The position numbers and the translations under genes were made by a program. The notes beneath the pieces are model-generated. The model did not search any database and was not told the origin of the DNA. It saw only the letters and a program-made list of their open reading frames with translations. Below are positions 50,417 to 58,725 of a DNA stretch of 64,000 nucleotides, in pieces; position 1 is the stretch's first letter; each line of letters opens with the position of its first letter. This DNA comes from an uncultured Clostridia bacterium (GTDB taxonomy: Bacteria > Bacillota > Clostridia > Oscillospirales > Acutalibacteraceae), in the NCBI GenBank assembly GCA_944384905.1, contig CALWVE010000006.1:1-64000 (forward strand), in the 5' to 3' direction.

Positions 50417-51285
50417 TTGTTTCCTCCGGTCTGTTCGTCAAAAATCGCGTTGGACGATTCGCCCTGCCCCAGAAAATCAGTGATGACAAAGACATCCGTA
50501 ACGTTTTTGATATCGACGCACGGCTGAACCGTTGCGCAGTAAGACACGTCGTATTCGCTGGGCTGTACGCTGGTGACATAGCCCAAAACCAACCCTTTGG
50601 GGTACACCCCGCTCAGGCCGGACGTGGTGATGATCGTGTTTTCCTTGATCTTCGTGTCGCGCGTCAGGTAATTCAAACGGATACAGCCTGCTTCTGCCGT
50701 TTCGATATCGCTCGAGGTCACGCCGCTTTCGCGGAATTCCGTGGAAACAGCCGAAATTTCGAGATCCGGCGACAAAATCGTCTTTACCCGGCTGGTGGTT
50801 GCATACACTTCCGTTACGATCCCCACTACGCCGTCGCTGGTAATCACCGGGTCGTTGACGCTGATCCCATTCAGGCTGCCCTGATCGATGGAAAAGCCGT
50901 AATACAGGTCGTTAGGGTCCCGGCCGATCACCGCAGCCGCTACAAATTCAAAATCCTTATTCTGTTCCTTGATTTCGAGAATCGATGCATACTGGATATT
51001 CTGCCGCTTCACGTCGTAATAATCCACCAGCTGTTCGCGCAGCAGGCGGTTTTCCTCTTTGAGCGCATCCAGTTCTTCCGTGTGATCGTTCACGCCCAGC
51101 GCATCGCCGATGGCCCGCATGGCGGCCGTTCCGGCTCCCTGCAAAGGCGCGGTAATCACACCCAAAAAGCTGGACGTCGCCGTGCGCCCGAAACCGGCGG
51201 AAAGCACAGCTAAAATCAACAGCACCGCCGTAACACCCACCAGTACCCGAGACTTACCGGTGTGAAAAAATCGTTTCATACCCAT
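50413..51285 (-). CDS. mreC: Rod shape-determining protein MreC
   Basis: A 290-residue protein with one N-terminal transmembrane segment (VLVGVTAVLLILAVLSAGFG), a coiled coil (EELDALKEENRLLREQLVDY) and two extracytoplasmic beta domains containing VVGIVTEV and SGLSGVYPKGLVLGYV, the typical MreC core. It scaffolds PBP2 and links to MreB through MreD. It starts 13 bp after the mreB stop; the SD is modest (GGCGGGTGA). Confidence 0.93.
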   Translation of the reverse strand: MGMKRFFHTGKSRVLVGVTAVLLILAVLSAGFGRTATSSFLGVITAPLQGAGTAAMRAIGDALGVNDHTEELDALKEENRLLREQLVDYYDVKRQNIQYASILEIKEQNKDFEFVAAAVIGRDPNDLYYGFSIDQGSLNGISVNDPVITSDGVVGIVTEVYATTSRVKTILSPDLEISAVSTEFRESGVTSSDIETAEAGCIRLNYLTRDTKIKENTIITTSGLSGVYPKGLVLGYVTSVQPSEYDVSYCATVQPCVDIKNVTDVFVITDFLGQGESSNAIFDEQTGGNK

Positions 51286-51298
51286 TCACCCGCCAAAC

Positions 51299-52321
51299 TC
51301 AGCGTTTGCGCGCGGCTTTTGAAGCTACGCCAAACTCCAGCCGGCGGCCCGTTCCTTCCGCTACGCAGTCCAGCGGACTTTCGGCCACCTGCACCGGCAT
51401 ACCGGTTTCCTGCGCGATCAGGCGATCCAATCCGCGCAGCAGAGCGCCGCCGCCTGTGAGCGTGATGCCGTGGTCGATAATATCGGCGGCCAGTTCCGGC
51501 GGGGTCTTTTCCAGCGTGCTTTTTACGGCTTCCACAATCGTGAGGATGCAGTCGGCCAATGCTTCGCGGACTTCTTCGGCGTGAACGGTGACGTTCTTGG
51601 GCAGGCCGTCCACAAGATTGCGGCCCTTGATCTCCATAAACGCGCCCTTTACTTCTTCCACCGGATAGGCGGAGCCGATCGCCACCTTGATTTCTTCGGC
51701 GGTGCGTTCGCCGATCAGCAGGTTATATTTTTTCTTAATATAGTTGACAATGGCGTCGTCGAATTTATCGCCGGCCATACGAACGGAAACCGCGGCGACG
51801 ATATCGCCCAGCGAAATCACGGCCACTTCCGCCGTGCCGCCGCCGATATCCACCACCATGCTGCCGGTGGGATCTTCCACAGGCAGGCCCGCGCCGATTG
51901 CCGCAGCCATCGGTTCTTCAATCAGCTCCACGGCGTTGCTGCCGGCCTGACGGGCGGCGTCTTCTACCGCGCGGCGTTCCACTTCCGTTACGCCGGAAGG
52001 AATGCAGATCACAATTCGCGGGCGGCTGAAAAACGAACCGCGCACAACGGATTTGATAAAATGCTTGAGCATGGCCGCCGTCACGTCAAAGTCGGCGATA
52101 ACGCCGTCTTTCAGCGGACGAACGGCGATGATCGAACCGGGCGTGCGGCCGATCATGTCTTTGGCGGCTTGTCCCACGGCCAGCACTTCATCCGTACGCA
52201 CATCCACAGCCACAACGGAAGGCTCGCGCATCACGATACCCTTGCCCTTGACGTACACGAGCGTATTGGCCGTACCCAGGTCAATACCGATATCTTTGGA
52301 AAAAATTGAAAACAAACCCAT
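51299..52321 (-). CDS. mreB: Rod shape-determining protein MreB
   Basis: A 340-residue actin-like filament protein that positions wall synthesis. The phosphate-1 loop [31 protein letters not shown], phosphate-2 [17 protein letters not shown] and [12 protein letters not shown] are all standard. I start at ATG 52321 (SD AAGGTGG); an upstream ATG has none. It is the first gene of mreBCD-PBP2, from a promoter at 52451-52479. Confidence 0.96.
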   Translation of the reverse strand: MGLFSIFSKDIGIDLGTANTLVYVKGKGIVMREPSVVAVDVRTDEVLAVGQAAKDMIGRTPGSIIAVRPLKDGVIADFDVTAAMLKHFIKSVVRGSFFSRPRIVICIPSGVTEVERRAVEDAARQAGSNAVELIEEPMAAAIGAGLPVEDPTGSMVVDIGGGTAEVAVISLGDIVAAVSVRMAGDKFDDAIVNYIKKKYNLLIGERTAEEIKVAIGSAYPVEEVKGAFMEIKGRNLVDGLPKNVTVHAEEVREALADCILTIVEAVKSTLEKTPPELAADIIDHGITLTGGGALLRGLDRLIAQETGMPVQVAESPLDCVAEGTGRRLEFGVASKAARKR

Positions 52322-52450
52322 TTTAAAAACCACCTTTTTCTTTGTAGAACGAATATTCCGCCACCCTCTGCTCCGGCAGAAAAGAAAAGCAAAACGTCCG
52401 GTTTTTTTCTGTCATTTTTATCTTTAGGCCATAAAACCGCAAGTATTTTT

Positions 52451-52479
52451 ATTATAACGGCAAAGCGTTTTTTTCTCAA
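52451..52479 (-). promoter_or_regulatory. Promoter of mreBCD-PBP2
   Basis: TTGAGA (-35, 52474-52479), 17-bp spacer, TATAAT (-10, 52451-52456) on the minus strand; leader about 120 nt. Confidence 0.8.
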
Positions 52480-52607
52480 CCGCTTTTCGTCGATTCTTTA
52501 TGTAAACTTTTTTCTTTTTTCCTCTAAGCGGATTGTTTTGCAGGTGAAGGATGCCGGGGTGATTGGCCGCCGGTTCGCGACTATTGCTTAGGTGTTGGTC
52601 ATATGAA

Positions 52608-52772
52608 GGGGAAACCCCCGGCGAGGGTTTCCCCTCGAAAACAGTCCACCGGACTGTTTTCTCACCCCATCCTGCGCTTATGGAGGCAAAAGAGTTCCGC
52701 TCTCTGCGGAGAGCGGCCAAAGGCTCTGCCTTTGGAATCCGCAAACCTTTGAAAAGGTTTGATCGAAACTTT
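52608..52772 (+). repeat. Five-hairpin structured intergenic repeat, copy D (diverged)
   Basis: The most informative copy. hp1 GGGGAAACCC...GGGTTTCCCC (52608-52634), hp2 GAAAACAGTCC...GGACTGTTTTC (52637-52661), hp3 CCGCTCTC-TGCG-GAGAGCGG (52697-52716), hp4 CCAAAGGC-TCT-GCCTTTGG (52717-52735), hp5 CAAACCTTTGAAAAGGTTTG (52742-52761). Each stem differs from the other copies but still pairs, while the loops TGCG and TTGAA are kept. The tail 52773-52909 carries GCTTCTGCCGCG and GCGACCCGCGACTTAC, and ends in CCCGTGAAGTATCCC and GCGGCG-GTT-CGCCGC at the DUF4321 stop codon. Confidence 0.85.
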
Positions 52773-52909
52773 TTTCGTTTATACATCAAGCTTCTGCCGC
52801 GGCCGCCTAATTGCAATTTTTTTAAAAGCTAAGCGAGGGTACCGAGCGACCCGCGACTTACCGGCGGAGGTTCTCCGCCCGTGAAGTATCCCGCGGCGGT
52901 TCGCCGCCG

Positions 52910-53173
52910 CTAAATGCGCAGCTTCGAGGCCAGCACCACCGCGACAATCACCAACAGTGACTGTGCCACGTTGATACTGATCGAAATACCAAACGTAAGC
53001 GTCATCACAGCCAAATCCACCGTTACCGGATCAATCCCCGCGTGCACACCCAGATTCAGCCAGCCTAAGCCCGGCACCTGCGCGGCCGCATCGCCCAGCA
53101 CGCTGCCCAGCACCACTGCTGTGACGATAACCACCACCAAAAACAGTGTGCGCAGCCAATTGCCTTTTTTCAT
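52910..53173 (-). CDS. DUF4321 membrane protein
   Basis: An 87-residue protein with two transmembrane segments (WLRTLFLVVVIVTAVVLGSV and SLLVIVAVVLASKLRI) flanking a short outside loop, matching the DUF4321 family often found close to mreB in Clostridia. A role in envelope growth is suggested only by this context. AAAGGAATT precedes the ATG. Its stop codon directly abuts repeat copy D. Confidence 0.75.
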   Translation of the reverse strand: MKKGNWLRTLFLVVVIVTAVVLGSVLGDAAAQVPGLGWLNLGVHAGIDPVTVDLAVMTLTFGISISINVAQSLLVIVAVVLASKLRI

Positions 53174-53219
53174 CTTTTAATTCCTTTCTGCCTCTGCCGG
53201 TTGTGGCGAACATTGTTTT

Positions 53220-53440
53220 GGCCACAAGATGGTGGAAAACTTGTTCTCCTGCGGTGGAAAACTGCCTTTTGAAGCGTATTTTCACACGCTTTCATCTTTT
53301 CCACAAATCGCTTTACACAATCCGACAAGCTTCGATTTTTTCAGATTTTATATGCGTTTTTTCTATGTATTCCGCCCTATATCAACAAGTCCTCAACGGG
53401 GTTTCAACGAACATTTCCACAATTTCAACCGAGTTTTCAA
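53220..53440. other. Cluster of DnaA-box-like and repeated motifs in an intergenic region
   Basis: GGTGGAAAACT occurs twice, at 53231-53241 and 53253-53263, exactly 22 bp apart. TTTTCCACA occurs near 53297, and ATTTCCACA near 53411; both resemble the DnaA box TTWTNCACA. Several GTTTTCAAC-like repeats follow. The region lies between DUF4321 and the U32 peptidase, upstream of DUF4321. No origin genes (dnaA, dnaN) are near, so an origin is unlikely. Confidence 0.35.
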
Positions 53441-53442
53441 CA

Positions 53443-55536
53443 TTACACAACGCCGCGTTGGGAAAGTCCGCGGGTACAGGGAAATACTGGCTTTTCGTAT
53501 TGTTGAAAGCTTTGCAGGATTTCCCCACATTCCACGCTGTTTTCCACAGTAAACCGCAGCACGCCGAAATCGGCGCGCGCCGCTTCTTCGGCGTGATCCC
53601 ACAGCGCCAACGGCACACTGTTGAGAATCTCCACGCTGCGCCCGGCACCCGTTTTTGTGCACATCACAGGGAACGAAATGCCCTTGCGGTCGGTAATCGA
53701 GCCCGGTTCGCGGCAGTTGCGGCAGCCGCCCGGGGCATTGGCCAGCGGACAGTTGCGCACCAGCATCATCGGCTGGCGGCCGTAGACCAGAATCCCGCGG
53801 GGAACGTTTCCGCCCACCTGCGCGCTCTGGCGCAGCGAAAGTTCAAAAGACAATTCGCATGACGCCGCGCCCAGGCGGGCATACTCCTCGAGGGCAAATG
53901 TATTGGTTACGTTGAGCGAAAAGCCGCCGTGACAAACCGCGCCCAGTTCCCGGCAGAGCGCCACGGCGCCCAGATTGCCGCACCAGAACGTGTCGATACC
54001 GGCATTCAGCAGCGCCTGCATTTTGCGGCGCACGGCACCTTGAGCGCCGAACATAGACCGCGGCAGTTCCACGGCTACCGGCAGGCCTTTCTGTTTTAAA
54101 GAAACGAACGTTTCCACGTCGTTTTCCAGCGGCAGATACAGCCATTCCAGCTCATGGGCGTTTTCGGGAATCTGCCCGGCGTTTGCAAAACGCGCGCGCA
54201 GACGGCGCTTTTCGGGCACGTGCGGCGGCACGGCCGGTTTATCCAAAACAAACGGAATTTCCGGCTGACTGGCGCGCAAAGCCGAAAGCGCAGCCAAAGC
54301 ATCCCGGCGAAGCGCGTTGATCGCGGAAGCGGGAACCGCCAGTCCTTCGCCGATGGTACAGTCGATCTGATCGGCGTAATAAGGCGTATCGCCCGTTTTT
54401 TCCAGCTGCGCGCGGCAGCGGGCTTCATCGGCCGGGCGGTTGATCGCCGCTTCGGGCACAGCGCCCTGTACAGACGCTTCGTGTCCCTGCGCATCGCGGA
54501 CCGTTAAAGCCAGCGGCTGACCGGCCTTGGCCGTAAACGAAAAAGCAACCGGCACGCTCTTGCGTTCGCCGCGGTAAATCGTGTGCAGCGCGGCAAAAAC
54601 CTTATTCTGCGCGGCGGCCACGTCTTCTTTGGTGCGGATGCCGAACATCCCGCGCCCCAGTTTGCCGTCCGGGTAACCGGCCGTAAAGCCGGAACGGGAA
54701 AACACCGCTTCGAGATCGCGCAGCAACTCCGGCGGAATCGCTTCGCCGTCGGCGGCGCGGCGGCAGGCCTGCGTGGCGGCGGCCACATATTCGGGCCGCT
54801 TAAGCCGTCCTTCGATTTTGGCGGAACAGATCCCCGCCCGGCGCAGCTCGTCCACGCGCGGGATAAACGAAAAATCTTTGAGACTCAGGTCGTGTCCCGT
54901 ACCGCCGGGGGCCGCAAACGGCAGGCGGCACGGCTGGGCACACTGCCCGCGGTTGCCGCTGCGCGAACCCAAGATCGCGCTGAAATAGCATTGTCCCGAA
55001 ACGGACATGCACAGCGCCCCATGGACAAACGCTTCCAACTCCACGTCGCAGGCGTCGGCTACGGCGCGCATTTCGGCAAGCGACATCTCGCGCGAAAGCA
55101 CCACGCGGCTCATGCCCAGTTCCTGTGCCAGCGCGGCGCCGGCCGGCGTATGCAGGCTCATCTGAGTAGAAGCGTGCACCGTCAGCTGCGGCGCACAGCG
55201 CTTCATCAGCGCGTACAGGCCCAGATCCTGCACCAGCACGGCGTCGGCCGGCATACGGCACGCCAGTTCAATCACCCGCAGCGCGCCGTCGAGTTCTTCG
55301 TCGCGCAGCAGGGTATTCACCGTAAGATAAACTTTTACGCCGCGTTCATGGCAATACGCGGCGGCTCTAAGCAAGGCTTCGTCGTCAAAATTGGCGGCTC
55401 CCGCGCGGGCGCTGAACAAAGTAGCGCCCAGATAAACGGCGTCCGCCCCGCTGCGCACGGCGGCAATGAGCGCTTCTTCCCCGCCTGCGGGAGAAAGCAC
55501 CTCGATCCGTTCGGGAATGCGTTTGGAATCAGGCAT
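53443..55536 (-). CDS. U32-family peptidase / RlhA-TrhP-like protein
   Basis: A 697-residue member of peptidase family U32, now known to include RNA hydroxylation and prephenate-dependent enzymes (RlhA, TrhP, UbiU/UbiV). The N-terminal barrel has EVLSPAGGEEALIAAVRSGA and GADAVYLG, and the conserved Cys cluster is ALCMSVSGQCYFS with RGQCAQPCR, ligands for an iron-sulphur centre. The second half is a DUF3656-like extension. In Clostridia this form is linked to tRNA or 23S rRNA hydroxylation (inference). I start at ATG 55536 with a GGAGGG site; it overlaps zapA by eight bases. Confidence 0.85.
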   Translation of the reverse strand: MPDSKRIPERIEVLSPAGGEEALIAAVRSGADAVYLGATLFSARAGAANFDDEALLRAAAYCHERGVKVYLTVNTLLRDEELDGALRVIELACRMPADAVLVQDLGLYALMKRCAPQLTVHASTQMSLHTPAGAALAQELGMSRVVLSREMSLAEMRAVADACDVELEAFVHGALCMSVSGQCYFSAILGSRSGNRGQCAQPCRLPFAAPGGTGHDLSLKDFSFIPRVDELRRAGICSAKIEGRLKRPEYVAAATQACRRAADGEAIPPELLRDLEAVFSRSGFTAGYPDGKLGRGMFGIRTKEDVAAAQNKVFAALHTIYRGERKSVPVAFSFTAKAGQPLALTVRDAQGHEASVQGAVPEAAINRPADEARCRAQLEKTGDTPYYADQIDCTIGEGLAVPASAINALRRDALAALSALRASQPEIPFVLDKPAVPPHVPEKRRLRARFANAGQIPENAHELEWLYLPLENDVETFVSLKQKGLPVAVELPRSMFGAQGAVRRKMQALLNAGIDTFWCGNLGAVALCRELGAVCHGGFSLNVTNTFALEEYARLGAASCELSFELSLRQSAQVGGNVPRGILVYGRQPMMLVRNCPLANAPGGCRNCREPGSITDRKGISFPVMCTKTGAGRSVEILNSVPLALWDHAEEAARADFGVLRFTVENSVECGEILQSFQQYEKPVFPCTRGLSQRGVV

Positions 55537-55978
55537 TGTGCTTCCCTCCGTCTGCATCGATTTCAAAAAAGCTCTTGAGTCCCGGCTCGGTTTCTTCCTG
55601 CGCGCGGAAAGGATTGCGGTGTTCGGCAAAAACCGCGCCCGCGTCCAAACCGTCCGCACCTGCGCAGGCAGCACCCTCCAGCCGTTCCAGGCTCGCGCGC
55701 AAAGCGCGAATCTGGTCTTCCTGTTGGTTTAGACGCGCTTCTTTTTCTTCAAGCTGCTTTTTTAGCTCGTCGCCCTCTTTTTCCGCGCGGATCGCCCGGT
55801 CGCACAAATTGAGCGCCGCCATCAACAGCGGCCGCTCCGTGGGGCCGTAAGGGGTTTCCGCTCCATGTATATCAGCTTCCACCTGCCGCACCAATTCCTG
55901 CATATATTCATCGGACTCATCTGTCAACAGGCTGACGGGCATTCCGTTCACCATCAGCCGCACACGCCGCTTTTCCAT
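55529..55978 (-). CDS. zapA: Cell division protein ZapA
   Basis: A 149-residue FtsZ-associated protein. The N-terminal ZapA domain (RVRLMVNGMPVSLLTDESDE, followed by YMQELVRQVEADI) leads to a long coiled coil (KKQLEEKEARLNQQEDQIRA). A C-terminal tail of about 45 residues is unique. ZapA stabilises FtsZ bundles at the septum. It shares eight bases with the U32 peptidase, a common pairing in Firmicutes. The upstream region to 56193 shows no other gene. Confidence 0.85.
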   Translation of the reverse strand: MEKRRVRLMVNGMPVSLLTDESDEYMQELVRQVEADIHGAETPYGPTERPLLMAALNLCDRAIRAEKEGDELKKQLEEKEARLNQQEDQIRALRASLERLEGAACAGADGLDAGAVFAEHRNPFRAQEETEPGLKSFFEIDADGGKHNA

Positions 55979-56193
55979 TTTCCGCTCGCCGCCTTTCTTT
56001 TGTCAAACGTCAAAAAATTCATAGAAAACTTGATTTTTACAAACCTGTCATGCTATATTGGTAATGCCGGGCAAAGCCCCGGCTTTCCTGCGTTTTCTCT
56101 TTCTAATTATACGATTTTTTTATCCCGCATAAAAGGGGATGCATGGATTTTTTTATATTTTCATAAATTCGTAAGGAAATCTGCGACTTACTC

Positions 56194-56222
56194 TTGAAAA
56201 ATAAGCCAAAACCTATTATACT
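56194..56222 (+). promoter_or_regulatory. Promoter of glgP and the GH13 gene
   Basis: TTGAAA (-35, 56194-56199), 17-bp spacer, TATACT (-10, 56217-56222); leader about 85 nt. Confidence 0.78.
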
Positions 56223-56313
56223 ATACAAGAACCATTCAAGATTTGGTGCTTATTTTACACATTTTTTATAATTTATGCTCATTATTATATCCTAACCAGA
56301 GGGGGACACATTG

Positions 56314-58716
56314 GTGAACACGAATCTTACTGTTCAGGAAATCAAAACCCGTATTATCGAAAAACTTCACAACAACATGGGCGTTGCACCCGAAGCCGCC
56401 AGCGACGAGCAGTACTATAAAGCCGTTGCGCTGATGACCATGGATCTGATGAAACAGCGCCGCAGTGAATTTATGGCACAGGCCCGCAAGCAGGAGACCA
56501 AGCAGGTTTACTACCTTTGCATGGAATTTTTGCTGGGCCGCTCTTTGAAGAACAACCTCTTCAATATGGGTCTGGAAGAAAACACCCGTACCGCGCTGGC
56601 CGATATGAATATCAAACTCGACCGTCTTTATGAACAGGAACCCGACGCGGGCCTGGGCAACGGCGGTTTGGGCCGTTTGGCCGCCTGCTTCCTCGACGGC
56701 CTGGCCACGCAGGGCTACCCGGCCATGGGTTACTCGCTGCGCTATGAATACGGTATTTTCCGCCAGAAGCTGGTGGACGGCTGGCAGACCGAATTGCCCG
56801 ATTTCTGGCTGCCCGGCGGCCGCGTCTGGATGCAGGCCGCGCCCGAAGACACGGTGGAAGTCCATTTTGACGGCTATGTGGAAGAAGAATGGCACGAAAA
56901 CAACCGCTACCATTCCATCAACCACAAAAACTACAACACCGTGCGCGCCGTGCCCTACGATCTGTACGTTTCCGGTATGGACGGCCGCGGCATCAGTGTG
57001 CTGCGTATCTGGAAAGCCGAAAACGACAAGTTCGACATGAAGCTCTTCAACTCCGGCAACTACATGCGCGCGATGGAACAGAGCGCTATGGCCGACGTAA
57101 TCACGAAGGTTTTGTACCCCGAAGATAACCACCTGGAAGGCAAAAGCCTGCGCCTTTCGCAGCAGTACTTCCTGTGTTCGGCCACGATGCAGGATATTAT
57201 CAGCCGCCATCTGAAATCCCACAGCTCGCTCGACGACCTGCCGCGCCTGGCTGCCATCCACCTGAACGACACACACCCCGTATTGGCCATTCCCGAAATG
57301 ATGCGCATTATGCTCGACGAATGCGGCTACACCTGGGAAGACGCCTGGAATATTGTGGGGCGCACCGTAGCTTACACCAACCACACCGTTATGAGCGAAG
57401 CGCTGGAATGCTGGAGCGAAGAGCTGGTGAAAATGCGCCTGCCGCGCATTTATCAGATCATCGTTGAAATCAACCGCCGCTTCTGCGCCGAAATGCACGC
57501 CCGCGGCGTGGACGGCTACAAAATCGGCCGCATGGCCCCCCTTAACGACGGCTATGTGAAGATGGCTAACCTGGCTGTCATCGCCTGCCATTCCGTCAAC
57601 GGCGTATCCGCGCTGCACAGCGAAATCCTCAAGGACTCCGTGTTCCACGATTTCTATACCGAAATGCCGCAGAAATTCAAGAACGTCACCAACGGTATCG
57701 CACACCGCCGCTGGCTGAACCAGTCGAACCCGGAACTGGCCGGCCTGTTGACCGACCTGATCGGCCCGGATTATATCCACGACGCCGCGAAACTGGAAGA
57801 CCTGCTCAAATATAAAGATGATCCCGCTGTTTTGGAAAAACTGGCGCAGATCAAACACGAAAACAAGGTGCGCCTGGCCAATTACCTGAAGAAGCAGGAG
57901 GGCGTTTCGATCGACCCCGACAGCATCTTCGACGTACAGGTCAAGCGTATGCACGAGTATAAACGCCAGCACCTCAATGCACTGCATATCCTCACGCTGT
58001 ATCGCTGGCTGCGCGAAAACCCGAACGCCGACTTCACGCCCCACACCTATCTGTTCGGCGCCAAGGCTGCCCCGGGCTACTACTTCGCCAAGCAGATCAT
58101 CCAGTTTATCGTCAAGCTGGCCAACACGATCAACAACGATCCGCGCGTCAACCAGAAGCTGCGCGTACACTTTGTGGAAAACTACTGCGTCTCGGCCGCC
58201 GAGATCCTGATCCCCGCCGCCGAAATCAGCGAACAGATTTCTCTGGCCGGTACGGAAGCTTCCGGTACCAGCAACATGAAGTTTATGATTAACGGTGCGG
58301 TTACGCTGGGCACGCTCGACGGCGCGAACGTGGAAATCCACGACAGCGTAGGCGATGACAACATCCTGCTGTTCGGTATGACGACGCCGGAAGTCAACGC
58401 GCTGAAAGCCACCGGCTACAAGCCGCATGTCTTCTACGACAACAACCCAATTCTGCGCGGTGCGATCGACGAAATCGGTTCCATGCAGGCTCACGATCTC
58501 TACAATGCGCTGTTGAATCAGGACCAGTATATGGCGCTGGCCGATTTCGATTCCTATGCCGCCACGCAGCGTAAAGCGATGGAAACGTATCGCGACGCCG
58601 CCAAGTGGAACCGCATGGCGCTGGAAAACATTGCACACGCCGGTATCTTTGCAGCTGACCGCGCCATCCGCGATTACGCCGATACCATCTGGCTCGCCAA
58701 GCCGGTCAAACCGTAA
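56314..58716 (+). CDS. glgP: Glycogen phosphorylase
   Basis: An 800-residue GT35 enzyme that releases glucose-1-phosphate from glycogen. YYLCMEFLLGRSLKNNLFNM, GLGNGGLGRLAACFLDGLAT and the PLP lysine region EASGTSNMKFMINGAVTLGT with TLDGANVEI are diagnostic. The start is GTG 56314 after GGGGGA; TTG 56311 is also in frame. It is followed after nine bases by a GH13 enzyme, so both are expressed together. With GlgB at 34143-35954 it completes a glycogen cycle. A 1297-codon open frame on the opposite strand is only a shadow of this GC-rich gene pair. Confidence 0.96.
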   Translation: MNTNLTVQEIKTRIIEKLHNNMGVAPEAASDEQYYKAVALMTMDLMKQRRSEFMAQARKQETKQVYYLCMEFLLGRSLKNNLFNMGLEENTRTALADMNIKLDRLYEQEPDAGLGNGGLGRLAACFLDGLATQGYPAMGYSLRYEYGIFRQKLVDGWQTELPDFWLPGGRVWMQAAPEDTVEVHFDGYVEEEWHENNRYHSINHKNYNTVRAVPYDLYVSGMDGRGISVLRIWKAENDKFDMKLFNSGNYMRAMEQSAMADVITKVLYPEDNHLEGKSLRLSQQYFLCSATMQDIISRHLKSHSSLDDLPRLAAIHLNDTHPVLAIPEMMRIMLDECGYTWEDAWNIVGRTVAYTNHTVMSEALECWSEELVKMRLPRIYQIIVEINRRFCAEMHARGVDGYKIGRMAPLNDGYVKMANLAVIACHSVNGVSALHSEILKDSVFHDFYTEMPQKFKNVTNGIAHRRWLNQSNPELAGLLTDLIGPDYIHDAAKLEDLLKYKDDPAVLEKLAQIKHENKVRLANYLKKQEGVSIDPDSIFDVQVKRMHEYKRQHLNALHILTLYRWLRENPNADFTPHTYLFGAKAAPGYYFAKQIIQFIVKLANTINNDPRVNQKLRVHFVENYCVSAAEILIPAAEISEQISLAGTEASGTSNMKFMINGAVTLGTLDGANVEIHDSVGDDNILLFGMTTPEVNALKATGYKPHVFYDNNPILRGAIDEIGSMQAHDLYNALLNQDQYMALADFDSYAATQRKAMETYRDAAKWNRMALENIAHAGIFAADRAIRDYADTIWLAKPVKP

Positions 58717-58725
58717 GAGGTTCCC

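Noticed and set aside
53220..53440. Chromosomal origin of replication
   Set aside because: DnaA-box-like motifs are present, but dnaA, dnaN, recF, gyrB and rpmH are absent and no AT-rich unwinding region is seen.
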